From the NCBI RefSeq assembly GCF_937871615.1, contig NZ_CALMPA010000054.1, forward strand, positions 1-39,522: DNA of 39,522 nt. The letters run 5' to 3'. Positions 15,702 to 23,173 of this stretch are shown here, one piece after another. Positions within the stretch are counted from its first letter, which is position 1. Each line of letters starts with the position of its first letter. Under the pieces are notes generated by a model. The model had not been told where the DNA came from and searched no databases. It was given only the letters and a program-made list of their open reading frames with translations. A program made the translations under genes and the position numbers. This DNA is from an uncultured Sphingomonas sp. (lineage in GTDB: Bacteria > Pseudomonadota > Alphaproteobacteria > Sphingomonadales > Sphingomonadaceae).

Positions 15702-16691
15702 TCAATTGGAGTCCTGCTGTCGCTGGCGCTCATATGCTTCGAGCCGGTCGCTGCCAAGCGCGCGCGCGTCGGTGAGGCGCCAGCGGCCATGCGCATCGGC
15801 GAGGCTGGCGAGGCCGATGTCGCCCAGCGCGGCGCGTCCGCCACCGATCAGGATCGGCGCGCGATAGATGAGCAGGCGATCGACCAGATCGGCGGCGAGG
15901 AAGGCGGCAGCCGCGCCCGCGCCGCCCTCGATCAGCAGATGATCGCCCGGAAGCGCCGCGATCTCGGCGGGGTGCGCGATGACCGGGCAGCCCTGCGCAT
16001 CGCCCATGCTCGTGGAGAGGATGACGCGTCGCGGCGCGCGCGATTCGAGCCCCGGCAGCCGCACGTCGAGGCGGGGGGCATCGGCCTCCCACGTGCCGCG
16101 CCCGACGAGGATCGCCTCATGCCGCGCGCGTTCGAGATGCGCGTGCGCGCGCGATTCGGGGCCGGTGATCCAGCGGCTTTCGCCGCCCGCCAGCGCGATA
16201 CACCCGTCGAGCGAGGTGGCGAGCTTGAGCGTGACATGTGGCCGGCCCAGCGCGCGGCGGGTGAGGAAGCCCGCCATCGACCGCCGCGCCTCGTCCGCGC
16301 AAATGTCGCTGACGATGGTGATTCCGGCGGCGGAGAGCCGCGCGAAGCCAGCGCCGTCGGTGCGTGGATCGGGATCGCGGAGCGCCGCGACGACGCGTGC
16401 CACGCCCGCTTGCGTGAGCAGATCGGCGCAGGCCGGGCCGCGCGGGGAGCGATGCGCGCAGGGCTCGAGCGTAACATAAGCGGTGGCGCCGCGCGCCGCC
16501 TCTCCAGCCTCGGCCAGCGCCATCGCTTCGGCATGGGGGCGCCCGCCGGGCTGGGTCCAGCCGCGCCCGACGACGCGCCCGGCGTTGACGATCACACAGC
16601 CGACATTGGGATTGGGCGCGGTCCGCCCGCGCGATCGCGCGGCGAGCGCGAGCGCGGCGGCGATCCAGCGCTGATCGGCGGGGGCGCTCAG
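15702..16691 (-). CDS. ribD: Bifunctional riboflavin deaminase/reductase RibD
   Basis: With the proposed start the protein has 329 residues. The deaminase domain (1 to about 145) has PNPNVGC (26-32), zinc site H53-A-E55, PCAH with C78 and a second cysteine at C88. The reductase domain (about 147-320) has LKLATSLDGCIAL and LLIEGGAGAAAAF. It converts the first pyrimidine intermediate by deamination then NADPH reduction. The start is abnormal: the first conventional codon, GTG 16595, would delete the conserved APNPNVGC segment. Reading upstream, the only plausible codon is CTG 16691 (or an ATT at 16730), and that CTG overlaps the preceding stop (CTGA) just as other junctions here do. The 5' end is therefore inferred; the domain call is firm. 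Confidence 0.85.
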   Translation of the reverse strand: MSAPADQRWIAAALALAARSRGRTAPNPNVGCVIVNAGRVVGRGWTQPGGRPHAEAMALAEAGEAARGATAYVTLEPCAHRSPRGPACADLLTQAGVARVVAALRDPDPRTDGAGFARLSAAGITIVSDICADEARRSMAGFLTRRALGRPHVTLKLATSLDGCIALAGGESRWITGPESRAHAHLERARHEAILVGRGTWEADAPRLDVRLPGLESRAPRRVILSTSMGDAQGCPVIAHPAEIAALPGDHLLIEGGAGAAAAFLAADLVDRLLIYRAPILIGGGRAALGDIGLASLADAHGRWRLTDARALGSDRLEAYERQRQQDSN

Positions 16692-17035
16692 ATGCCCCAG
16701 CGCTTCAGCTTGTCGTCGAGCCGCTGGAATTCGGCGCGGGTCTTGGCTTGTTCCTTTTCAAGCGCGGCCTGATCCTTGTCCTTCTTCGCCTGATCGACCT
16801 TCTGCTGTGCGATGATTTCCGCCTCTGTGCGATCGAGCCGCCATTGCTGCACGTAGATGATGTCGGGCTTATAGACCTTCGCGACGCTCGAATCCTTCAC
16901 GAAGGCGAAGATGAAGAAGCCGGTGACGAGCATCGCGAGCGCGAGGAAGCCCAGTTCGTGCGGCTGGCGCTGGTGCAGGAACAGCCGAAGGTCTCGCAAC
17001 GCGCGAAGCGGCGACATGCGGGCGAGGAATTGCAT
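16688..17035 (-). CDS. Conserved-looking small membrane protein with coiled-coil tail
   Basis: The protein has 115 residues; family not recognised with confidence. It has a basic N terminus, one hydrophobic helix (about 29-47, FLALAMLVTGFFIFAFV), then a periplasm-type segment with VYKPDIIYVQQWRLDRTEAE and a charged, probably coiled-coil tail rich in Lys, Gln and Glu (about 72-113). The ATG at 17035 or the in-frame ATG at 17017 could be the start. It lies between tonB and ribD and overlaps ribD at its stop, so it leads the riboflavin gene block. An envelope role is possible from topology alone; no catalytic motif is visible. Confidence 0.7.
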   Translation of the reverse strand: MQFLARMSPLRALRDLRLFLHQRQPHELGFLALAMLVTGFFIFAFVKDSSVAKVYKPDIIYVQQWRLDRTEAEIIAQQKVDQAKKDKDQAALEKEQAKTRAEFQRLDDKLKRWGI

Positions 17036-17097
17036 GGCGGCCTAGATAGGCCCGTGCGGCGCCACTTGCCACCCCTCCCGGCGAATCGCATCGCGCC

Positions 17098-17143
17098 GGC
17101 CCCTTGCGGCCCCCTCCTCGCGAAGCGATCGCCGCAAGGGACC
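17098..17143 (-). terminator. Hairpin downstream of tonB
   Basis: GGCCCCTTGCGGC (17098-17110) pairs with GCCGCAAGGGACC (17131-17143) at 12 of 13 positions, and the 20-base loop holds a smaller TCGC/GCGA hairpin. It begins 13 bases past the tonB stop on the - strand and 63 bases before the next gene, so termination of tonB is likely. There is no T tract, and the element resembles other palindromic repeats of this window. Confidence 0.45.
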
Positions 17144-17155
17144 GGCGGCGCGCCG

Positions 17156-17812
17156 TCAGGCGGTCATCTCGAACCGAACCGTCATCGTGCGCCACGATTC
17201 GACCGCCACGCCATCGCGCAACGCGGGGCGGAAGCGCCAGCGGCTGAGCGCCTGCCGCTCGGTCGCCTGCCAGAAGGCTTCGCTCGCGGCGGAGACGCGC
17301 TCGACCTGCTTCACGCGCCCGTCGGTGCCGATCAGCACGCGGATCACCACCTTGCCCCCATTGCCCATGCGGCGTTCGCCGGCGGGATATTCGGGCTGGA
17401 AATCGCGGGCAAAACGCGGGTCGACCGTGGCGTCGCTGAGCACCGGCGGCTTGACGGGGGGATTGATGATCGTCGTTCCCCCGCTGCCGATTCCCGGATC
17501 GAGCGGCGGGGGCGGCGGAAGGACGAAGGCATCGGTCGCCCGCGTCGTATCCACCACTGGCCTGACGGTGTCGATCCGCTGCGGCGCGAGTCGGGGCTGG
17601 TGCGCGATCCTCGGTTCGGGTTTGGGGAGCGGCTCGGGCGGCGGCGGGTCGATGATCGGAATGTTGCGGATGGCGAGCACCTTATCCAGCGGCGGCCGGA
17701 ATTCGGGCACCGACATCACCAGCCCGGCAACGAGCGTGGCGTTGATGGTGAGCGCGATGGCGAGGCTGCCAGGGTTGAACCCGCCAGAGCGGGCGTGGCG
17801 ATCCGCATACAT
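17156..17812 (-). CDS. tonB: TonB-family energy transducer
   Basis: The protein has 218 residues. An N-terminal membrane anchor (about 15-36, LAIALTINATLVAGLVMSV) is followed by a proline-rich periplasmic stretch (IIDPPPPEPLPKPEP and FVLPPPPPLDP) and a C-terminal TonB domain (about 140-216) with QPEYPAGERR, GTDGRV and the SRWRFRPA motif. TonB couples the proton gradient to outer-membrane receptors. The ATG at 17812 has AGGATCAGG upstream; the open frame before it is not coding-like. No exbB or exbD is adjacent, so it must use those encoded elsewhere. The receptor at 36288-38669 is one possible client, by inference only. Confidence 0.9.
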   Translation of the reverse strand: MYADRHARSGGFNPGSLAIALTINATLVAGLVMSVPEFRPPLDKVLAIRNIPIIDPPPPEPLPKPEPRIAHQPRLAPQRIDTVRPVVDTTRATDAFVLPPPPPLDPGIGSGGTTIINPPVKPPVLSDATVDPRFARDFQPEYPAGERRMGNGGKVVIRVLIGTDGRVKQVERVSAASEAFWQATERQALSRWRFRPALRDGVAVESWRTMTVRFEMTA

Positions 17813-17944
17813 AGGCCTGATCCTCTCGATTATTCTCCTTCGCCGGTCTCCCGGTAGTGGGATGATACAACGTACCAATTACGTGGAAAAGAGACTTTAT
17901 AACATTACCGAAACAGCCCGCGACCGGCGAGCCGGCGCGCGCGC
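17813..17944 (-). other. Intergenic region holding the tonB promoter
   Basis: These 132 bases separate the gltX stop from the tonB start on the same strand. The part at 17860-17912 is clearly AT-richer than its surroundings (TTATAACATTA at 17897-17907), as expected of a promoter, but I cannot place -35 and -10 boxes with confidence. A GC-rich stretch at 17925-17944 may end gltX transcription. No iron-box match was found. Confidence 0.35.
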
Positions 17945-19273
17945 TCAGCCCGCGGAAAGGCGGCTGAGCGCGCGGTCACGACCGATCAGGGGGAGCAGCG
18001 CGGCCATGTCCGGGCCGTGATCGCGCCCGGTCAGCGCGCGGCGGAGCGGGAGGAACAGCGCCTTGCCCTTGCGCCCGGTGCTTTCCTTCAATCGCGTGGT
18101 CAGCGCGTGCCAGGGATCGCTTGCCCAGTCGATCGTGGCGGCTGCTTCAGCGGCGGCGGCGAGATAATCAGTGTCCTCGCCGGAATCGACGCGGTCGATC
18201 GGCCCCTCGATCACCTGCCACCAGTCGCGCACCTCCGCGATGGTGCCGATATTGGGGCGAACGGCTTCCCACGCCGCCTCCCCCATCGCGGCGGGCAACC
18301 GATCGGCGACCGCCGCGAATGCAAGCTGGTGGATGATCCGCGCGTTGACCTGCGCCAGTTCCGCTTCGTCGAACCGCGCCGGCGCGCGGCCGAAGCGCGA
18401 GAAATCGAAACCGGCAACAAGCGGCGCCACATCCACGACCGGCTCGACCGGATCGCTCGTGCCGAGCCGGGCGAGCAGCGCGCGGATCGCCTGCGGCTCG
18501 ATCCCCGCCTCGCGGAACTGATCGACCCCGACGCTGCCGAGCCGCTTCGATAATTTGCCTTCGTTGCCGGTGAGCAGCGCCTCATGCGCGAACGCCGGCG
18601 GCGCGGCGCCCAGCGCCTCGAACATCTGAATCTGGAGCGCGGTGTTCGAAACGTGATCCTCGCCGCGCACGACATGGGTGATGCCAAGGTCCACATCGTC
18701 GATCGCCGACGGGAGCATATAGAGCCACGATCCGTCGGCGCGGCGCACCACCGGATCGCTCATCGTCGCGGGATCGAAATGCTGGTCGCCACGGATCAGA
18801 TCGCGCCATTCGATCGTCGCGCCATGATCGAGCCTGAAGCGCCAGTGCGGGCGCACCCCGTCCGCCTCGAGCCGTGCGCGCTCGGCATCGCTGAGGGCGA
18901 GCGCGGCGCGATCATAAACCGGGGGCAGCCCGCGCCCGCGCTGGATCTTGCGCTTTAGATCAAGCTCCTGCGCGGTTTCATAGGCGGGATAGATCCGCCC
19001 CGCCGCGACCAGCGCGTCGAACCTTTCCTGATAGAGCGCGAATCGCGCCGATTGCCGCACCTCCGCTGCGGGCGCGAGACCGAGCCAGGCCAGATCGGCG
19101 CGAATCGCCTCGACGAAACGCTCCTCGCTGCGCTCGGCATCGGTATCGTCGATACGCAGCATGAACTTGCCGCCGCTCGCCTGGGCGAACAGCCAGTTGT
19201 GCAGCGCGGTGCGGATATTGCCGACATGCAGCCGCCCGGTGGGCGACGGCGCGAAGCGGGTAACCGTGGTCAT
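17945..19273 (-). CDS. gltX: Glutamyl-tRNA synthetase
   Basis: The 442-residue class I synthetase charges tRNA-Glu, and in organisms using GatCAB it often also charges tRNA-Gln. The opening VTRFAPSPTGRLHVGNIRTA contains the HIGH-type motif as HVGN (16-19), and the KMSKS loop is KLSKR (240-244). VVRGEDHVSNTALQIQMFEA is the usual GluRS segment before it. The C-terminal anticodon-binding domain follows. The ATG at 19273 is the first start that keeps the family N terminus; the upstream open frame crosses an inverted repeat and is not coding. Alphaproteobacteria often carry two gltX genes, so a paralogue elsewhere is possible. Divergent from prs. Confidence 0.95.
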   Translation of the reverse strand: MTTVTRFAPSPTGRLHVGNIRTALHNWLFAQASGGKFMLRIDDTDAERSEERFVEAIRADLAWLGLAPAAEVRQSARFALYQERFDALVAAGRIYPAYETAQELDLKRKIQRGRGLPPVYDRAALALSDAERARLEADGVRPHWRFRLDHGATIEWRDLIRGDQHFDPATMSDPVVRRADGSWLYMLPSAIDDVDLGITHVVRGEDHVSNTALQIQMFEALGAAPPAFAHEALLTGNEGKLSKRLGSVGVDQFREAGIEPQAIRALLARLGTSDPVEPVVDVAPLVAGFDFSRFGRAPARFDEAELAQVNARIIHQLAFAAVADRLPAAMGEAAWEAVRPNIGTIAEVRDWWQVIEGPIDRVDSGEDTDYLAAAAEAAATIDWASDPWHALTTRLKESTGRKGKALFLPLRRALTGRDHGPDMAALLPLIGRDRALSRLSAG

Positions 19274-19300
19274 GCCAGTCCTTAGGAAAAAAGGGCGGTG

Positions 19301-19372
19301 CCGGCCCGCTCCCCCACCCCGCCTCCCATTCAGTATATCCTTGATGGGAGGCGGGGTGGGGGAGCGGGCCGG
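19301..19372. repeat. Perfect 29-bp inverted repeat in the gltX-prs intergenic region
   Basis: The arm at 19301-19329 (starting CCGGCCCGCTCCC, ending CTCCCAT) is the exact reverse complement of 19344-19372; the 14-base loop 19330-19343 is AT-rich. It lies between divergent genes, 27 bases upstream of gltX and 112 upstream of prs, where a terminator would have no gene to end. A dispersed intergenic palindrome of the REP kind is the best guess. The remaining 19373-19484 holds the prs promoter region with no other clear signal. Confidence 0.85.
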
Positions 19373-19484
19373 GCCTGCGAAATGCGCGGCGAGCACATTC
19401 CCAATTCCCCCGCTTAGGCGCTTGCCCTTCCCCTCGCCAGCCCCCGGTATTAAGGGCGACCCGTCTGGGCGAAGGGCGTGACAC

Positions 19485-20420
19485 ATGAAATTGATGACGG
19501 GTAACTCGAATCTGCCGCTGGCGCGCGATATCGCGGCCTATCTCGAGCTGCCGCTGACCGAGGCGCTGGTGCGCCGCTTCGCCGACGAGGAAATCTTCGT
19601 CGAGATTCGCGAGAATGTGCGCGGCGAGGATGTGTTCCTGATCCAGTCGACCAGCTATCCCGCGAACGACAATCTGATGGAGCTGCTGATCTGCATCGAC
19701 GCGCTGAAGCGCGCGTCGGCCAAGCGGATCACCGCGGTCGTTCCATATTTCGGCTATGCGCGGCAGGATCGCAAACCCGGCCCGCGCACCCCGATTTCGG
19801 CCAAGCTGGTCGCTAACCTCATCACCACGGCGGGGGCGGATCGCGTGCTCTCGGTCGATCTCCATGCCGGGCAGATTCAGGGCTTCTTCGATATCCCGAC
19901 CGACAATCTGTTCGGCGCGCCGGTGATGTCCGCGGACATCCATTCGCGCTTCGGCGACAAGAATCTGATGGTCGTTTCGCCCGATGTCGGCGGCGTGGTG
20001 CGCGCGCGCGCGCTCGCCAAGCGGCTCGACAACGCGCCGCTGGCGATCGTCGACAAGCGCCGCGAGCGCGCGGGCGAATCCGAGGTGATGAACATCATCG
20101 GCGACGTCGAGGGCCGTTTCTGCATCCTGATCGACGATATCGTCGATTCCGCCGGCACGCTGTGCAACGCCGCCGCCGCGCTCAAAGCCGCGGGCGCGGA
20201 GGATGTCGTCGCTTATGTAACCCATGGCGTGCTTTCGGGCGGCGCGGTGGCGCGGGTCGAGGGATCGGCGCTGCGCGAACTGGTGATTACCGATTCGATC
20301 GGCAATCAGGACGTGATCGCCGAGGCCAAGCGCATCCGCCACCTGACCATCGCGCCATTGCTGGCGGAGGCGATCCGGCGGATCGCGGATGAATCGAGCG
20401 TGTCGAGCCTGTTTGACTGA
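19485..20420 (+). CDS. prs: Ribose-phosphate pyrophosphokinase
   Basis: The protein has 311 residues. It makes PRPP from ribose 5-phosphate and ATP, feeding purine, pyrimidine, histidine, tryptophan and NAD synthesis; HisG in this window uses PRPP. Visible are [16 protein letters not shown] (32-47), the [14 protein letters not shown]-binding loop (87-97), the metal/ribose site [15 protein letters not shown] (124-138) and the PRPP loop DDIVDSAGT (217-225). The ATG at 19485 is in standard context (GACAC upstream, weak ribosome site) and gives a family-length N terminus. The long inverted repeat begins four bases after the stop. Confidence 0.97.
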   Translation: MKLMTGNSNLPLARDIAAYLELPLTEALVRRFADEEIFVEIRENVRGEDVFLIQSTSYPANDNLMELLICIDALKRASAKRITAVVPYFGYARQDRKPGPRTPISAKLVANLITTAGADRVLSVDLHAGQIQGFFDIPTDNLFGAPVMSADIHSRFGDKNLMVVSPDVGGVVRARALAKRLDNAPLAIVDKRRERAGESEVMNIIGDVEGRFCILIDDIVDSAGTLCNAAAALKAAGAEDVVAYVTHGVLSGGAVARVEGSALRELVITDSIGNQDVIAEAKRIRHLTIAPLLAEAIRRIADESSVSSLFD

Positions 20421-20423
20421 CGG

Positions 20424-20664
20424 GCGCAGGCGCGCGTGCCGCGCGCCGATGCGCCAAAGGCGCAGCGCCCGTCACGGACGGCGGGCGTGAAGCGCTCGAC
20501 CGACGACGCGGCTTTGCCGCGGCGTGCTCAGTTGGATCGGTATTTCGGCAAGGTGGCCCGTCGCGGCGAAGCCGCGCCGTCGGTCGGGTTCGGCGTTGCC
20601 GACCCGCCGGCCGGCTTTCGTGCTGCGCCTTTGGCGCATCGGCGCGCGATGCGCGCGCCTGCGC
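20424..20664. repeat. Intergenic block bounded by 43-bp inverted repeats and filled with small hairpins
   Basis: The arms 20424-20466 and 20622-20664 are reverse complements at 40 of 43 positions; the three mismatches are together (TGC against CAT). Each arm contains its own hairpin: TGCGCC-AAA-GGCGCA (20450-20464) and TGCGCC-TTT-GGCGCA (20624-20638). Between them are CGCGGC-TTT-GCCGCG (20507-20521), CGCGGC-GAA-GCCGCG (20562-20576) and a bulged stem with a GTT loop (20585-20606), plus an imperfect stem at 20466-20487. The block fills the space between the prs and pilZ stops exactly, so it may act as a two-way terminator, or be a mobile palindromic repeat. Open frames here are artefacts. Confidence 0.85.
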
Positions 20665-20991
20665 TTAGCTGTTCCCCAGCGCCACGATATGATCGAACAC
20701 TGCCGGATGCAGCGGCTTGGCGAAGGCGCAGCCGTAACGATATTTGTCCCGCCACGCGACCACGGCTTCCAGCCCGGCGAGCCCCGGCAGCGTGAGCCAC
20801 ACCGTCTGGCCGGGCCAGAGCGTGAAGCTGGTCTGCGCGCGAAATCCGGTGGTGGATAGGTCTACAACGTCGATCTCGAACCGCGTCGTCCCACGATCGC
20901 GCAGATGCGCGCGCATCTTCACCGCCTTGCGCAGCGCGAGGCGATTATCCTCGCCGTCGTGAATCACGGGTAGGGAAACGGCCTGATCCAT
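20665..20991 (-). CDS. PilZ domain protein
   Basis: The protein has 108 residues, a lone PilZ domain. The c-di-GMP binding signature is present: the RxxxR element in NRLALRKAVKMRAHLR and the D/NxSxxG element as DLSTTGFR. A beta-barrel pattern follows (TVWLTLPGLAGLEAVVAW). Such stand-alone PilZ proteins relay c-di-GMP to motility or exopolysaccharide targets through protein partners; the target is unknown here. ATG 20991 is chosen because it leaves 25 bases after the crtZ stop; an in-frame ATG at 21042 would add 17 residues and overlap crtZ. The stop adjoins the 43-bp inverted repeat. Confidence 0.82.
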   Translation of the reverse strand: MDQAVSLPVIHDGEDNRLALRKAVKMRAHLRDRGTTRFEIDVVDLSTTGFRAQTSFTLWPGQTVWLTLPGLAGLEAVVAWRDKYRYGCAFAKPLHPAVFDHIVALGNS

Positions 20992-21016
20992 GGCCCGGCT
21001 TATGCGCGGCCAATGG

Positions 21017-21553
21017 TTACCAATCTGCAAACGAACCGGCATGTTTCGTCGCGCGCCGGCGCTCGATCCCGCGCCGTTTAAGCTCTGCTTTCAGCATGAT
21101 AGGCGGCGGCGCCACGAGAAAGCCGAAGCTCACCGCGCCGCGCCTGGTGCCGATCGCATGATGCAGCCGATGCGCCTGCACGATGCGCTTCATGTAGCGC
21201 GATCTCGGCAGGTAGCGTGTCGTCACGCGGCGATGGACGATCACGTCGTGGAAGCCGAAATAGATCGCGCCATAGCCCGCGATCCCCGCGCCGATCCACG
21301 CCCAGCCCGCCCACCAGCCGGCCTGCGTTCCGCCATAGAGCAGCACGATCGAGGGAATCGCGAAGATCACGCCGTACAGATCGTTCAGCTCGAATCGCCC
21401 GGTGCGTGCGCGATGGTGGCTTTCGTGGAGGAACCAGCCGGGGCCATGCATCACCCAGCGGTGCATGACATAGGCGAACGCCTCCATCCCCGCGACGGTC
21501 ATCACGAACAGGGCCGGGCCGAGCCACCAGAACATGCGCTGGGATATAGCCAT
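21017..21553 (-). CDS. crtZ: Beta-carotene hydroxylase (CrtZ type)
   Basis: The protein has 178 residues and is a membrane di-iron hydroxylase of the fatty-acid hydroxylase superfamily. All four histidine clusters of CrtZ are visible: HRWVMH (31-36), HESHH (43-47), HDVIVH (102-107) and HRLHH (128-132), with four hydrophobic segments between and before them. CrtZ adds 3-hydroxyls to beta-ionone rings, giving zeaxanthin; sphingomonads use this on the way to yellow nostoxanthin-type pigments. No other carotenoid gene is in the window. The ATG at 21553 is 32 bases from the divergent lysK start, so the two share a compact promoter region. Confidence 0.9.
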   Translation of the reverse strand: MAISQRMFWWLGPALFVMTVAGMEAFAYVMHRWVMHGPGWFLHESHHRARTGRFELNDLYGVIFAIPSIVLLYGGTQAGWWAGWAWIGAGIAGYGAIYFGFHDVIVHRRVTTRYLPRSRYMKRIVQAHRLHHAIGTRRGAVSFGFLVAPPPIMLKAELKRRGIERRRATKHAGSFADW

Positions 21554-21585
21554 CGCGGCGATGCGTCGCTACGTCGCACTGCACC

Positions 21586-23163
21586 ATGACAGATGATATC
21601 CGCACCGCAGCCCTAGAGTCCAAGGCCTGGCCGTTCGAGGAAGCGCGCCGGCTGCTCAAGCGCTGGCCCGATGGCAAACCGGGCGGCGCGCCGATCATCT
21701 TCGAAACGGGTTACGGCCCCTCGGGGCTGCCGCATATCGGCACGTTCAACGAGGTGCTGCGCACGACGATGGTGCGGAACGCCTTTGCCGCGCTGTCCGA
21801 CCAGCCATCGCGGCTGATCGCTTTTTCCGACGATATGGACGGGCTGCGCAAGGTGCCCGACAACGTGCCCAATCAGGCGATGCTGACCGAATATCTCGGC
21901 AAGCCGCTGACCAGGGTGCCCGATCCGTTCGAAAAATACGAAAGCTTCGCGCATCACAACAATGCGATGCTGCGCGCGTTCCTCGATCGCTATGGCTTCG
22001 ATTACGAATTCGCGTCCTCGACCGAATATTACACATCGGGCCGGTTCGACGCGCAGCTCAGGAACGTGCTGCGCAATTATGATGCGATCATGGGCGTGAT
22101 GCTGCCGACGCTGCGCGGCGAGCGGCAGGCGACCTATTCGCCGGTGCTGCCGATCAGCCCGAAATCCGGCGTCGTGCTTCAGGTGCCGGTCGAGGTGGTC
22201 GATGCGGAGGCCGGACTGATCCGCTTCGTCGATGAAGGCGAAATGATCGAACAGTCGATCCTAGGCGGTGGCGCGAAGCTGCAGTGGAAGCCCGATTGGG
22301 GGATGCGCTGGGCGGCGCTTGGCGTCGATTACGAGATGCACGGCAAGGATCTGATCGATTCCGCCATCCTCGGCGGGAAAATCTGCCAGATCCTCGGCGC
22401 GCGCAAGCCCGAGACGCTGGTGTACGAGCTGTTCCTCGATGAAAAGGGGGAGAAGATCTCCAAGTCGAAGGGCAATGGCCTCAGCCTCGATCAGTGGCTG
22501 ACCTATGGCCCCGAGGAATCGGTCGCCTTCTACGCCTATCGCGAGCCGAAGAAGGCCAAGCAGCTCCACATGGGGGTGATCCCGCGCGCGGTGGACGAAT
22601 ATTGGCAGTTCCGCAGCAATTACGCCGGGCAGGCGACCAAGGAGCGGCTGGGCAACCCGGTCCACCATATTCACGACGGCAAGCCGCCCGAGGGGACGCT
22701 GCCGGTGACGTTCGGGCTGCTGCTCAACCTCGTCGGGGTGATGGGGGAAGCATCGCCCGAGCAGGTGTGGGGCTATCTCGGCAATTATGTGGCGGACGCG
22801 ACGCCCGAGGCCTATCCGGAACTGGATCGGCTGATCGGCTATGCGCTGGCCTATCATCGCGATTTCGTCGCGCCGACACTTGAGCGCCGCGCGCCTGAAG
22901 GTGCGGAGGTGGATGCTCTGCAACGGCTCGACGCGGCGCTTGCCGCGCTGCCGGCGGACGCGGCGGCGGAGGAGATCCAGAACCACATCTATGAGATCGG
23001 CAAGACCGGCGGGTTCGCCGAACTGCGGGACTGGTTCAGGGCGCTGTACGAAACGCTGCTCGGCTCCTCGCAGGGGCCGCGCATGGGCAGCTTCATCAAG
23101 CTTTACGGCATCGCGAACAGCCGCAAGCTGATCGCCGAGGCGCTGGCGCGCGCGGGCGGATGA
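21586..23163 (+). CDS. lysK: Lysyl-tRNA synthetase, class I
   Basis: The 525-residue enzyme belongs to the archaeal-type class I LysRS, which replaces the class II enzyme in many alphaproteobacteria. The HIGH motif is HIGT (50-53) in TGYGPSGLPHIGTFNE; the KMSKS motif is KISKS (290-294). FSDDMDGLRKVPDNVPN and the helical C-terminal domain (about 370-525) match the family. The ATG at 21586 gives a family-length protein; the ribosome site is not strong. nhaA begins 10 bases after the stop and may be co-transcribed, although no functional link is evident. Confidence 0.96.
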   Translation: MTDDIRTAALESKAWPFEEARRLLKRWPDGKPGGAPIIFETGYGPSGLPHIGTFNEVLRTTMVRNAFAALSDQPSRLIAFSDDMDGLRKVPDNVPNQAMLTEYLGKPLTRVPDPFEKYESFAHHNNAMLRAFLDRYGFDYEFASSTEYYTSGRFDAQLRNVLRNYDAIMGVMLPTLRGERQATYSPVLPISPKSGVVLQVPVEVVDAEAGLIRFVDEGEMIEQSILGGGAKLQWKPDWGMRWAALGVDYEMHGKDLIDSAILGGKICQILGARKPETLVYELFLDEKGEKISKSKGNGLSLDQWLTYGPEESVAFYAYREPKKAKQLHMGVIPRAVDEYWQFRSNYAGQATKERLGNPVHHIHDGKPPEGTLPVTFGLLLNLVGVMGEASPEQVWGYLGNYVADATPEAYPELDRLIGYALAYHRDFVAPTLERRAPEGAEVDALQRLDAALAALPADAAAEEIQNHIYEIGKTGGFAELRDWFRALYETLLGSSQGPRMGSFIKLYGIANSRKLIAEALARAGG

Positions 23164-23173
23164 GGCGCGTGTG

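Noticed and set aside
20436-20859. Several short frames in the prs-pilZ intergenic block and over pilZ
   Set aside because: They follow from the palindromic GC-rich sequence; none has a recognisable domain and they overlap the structured repeats.
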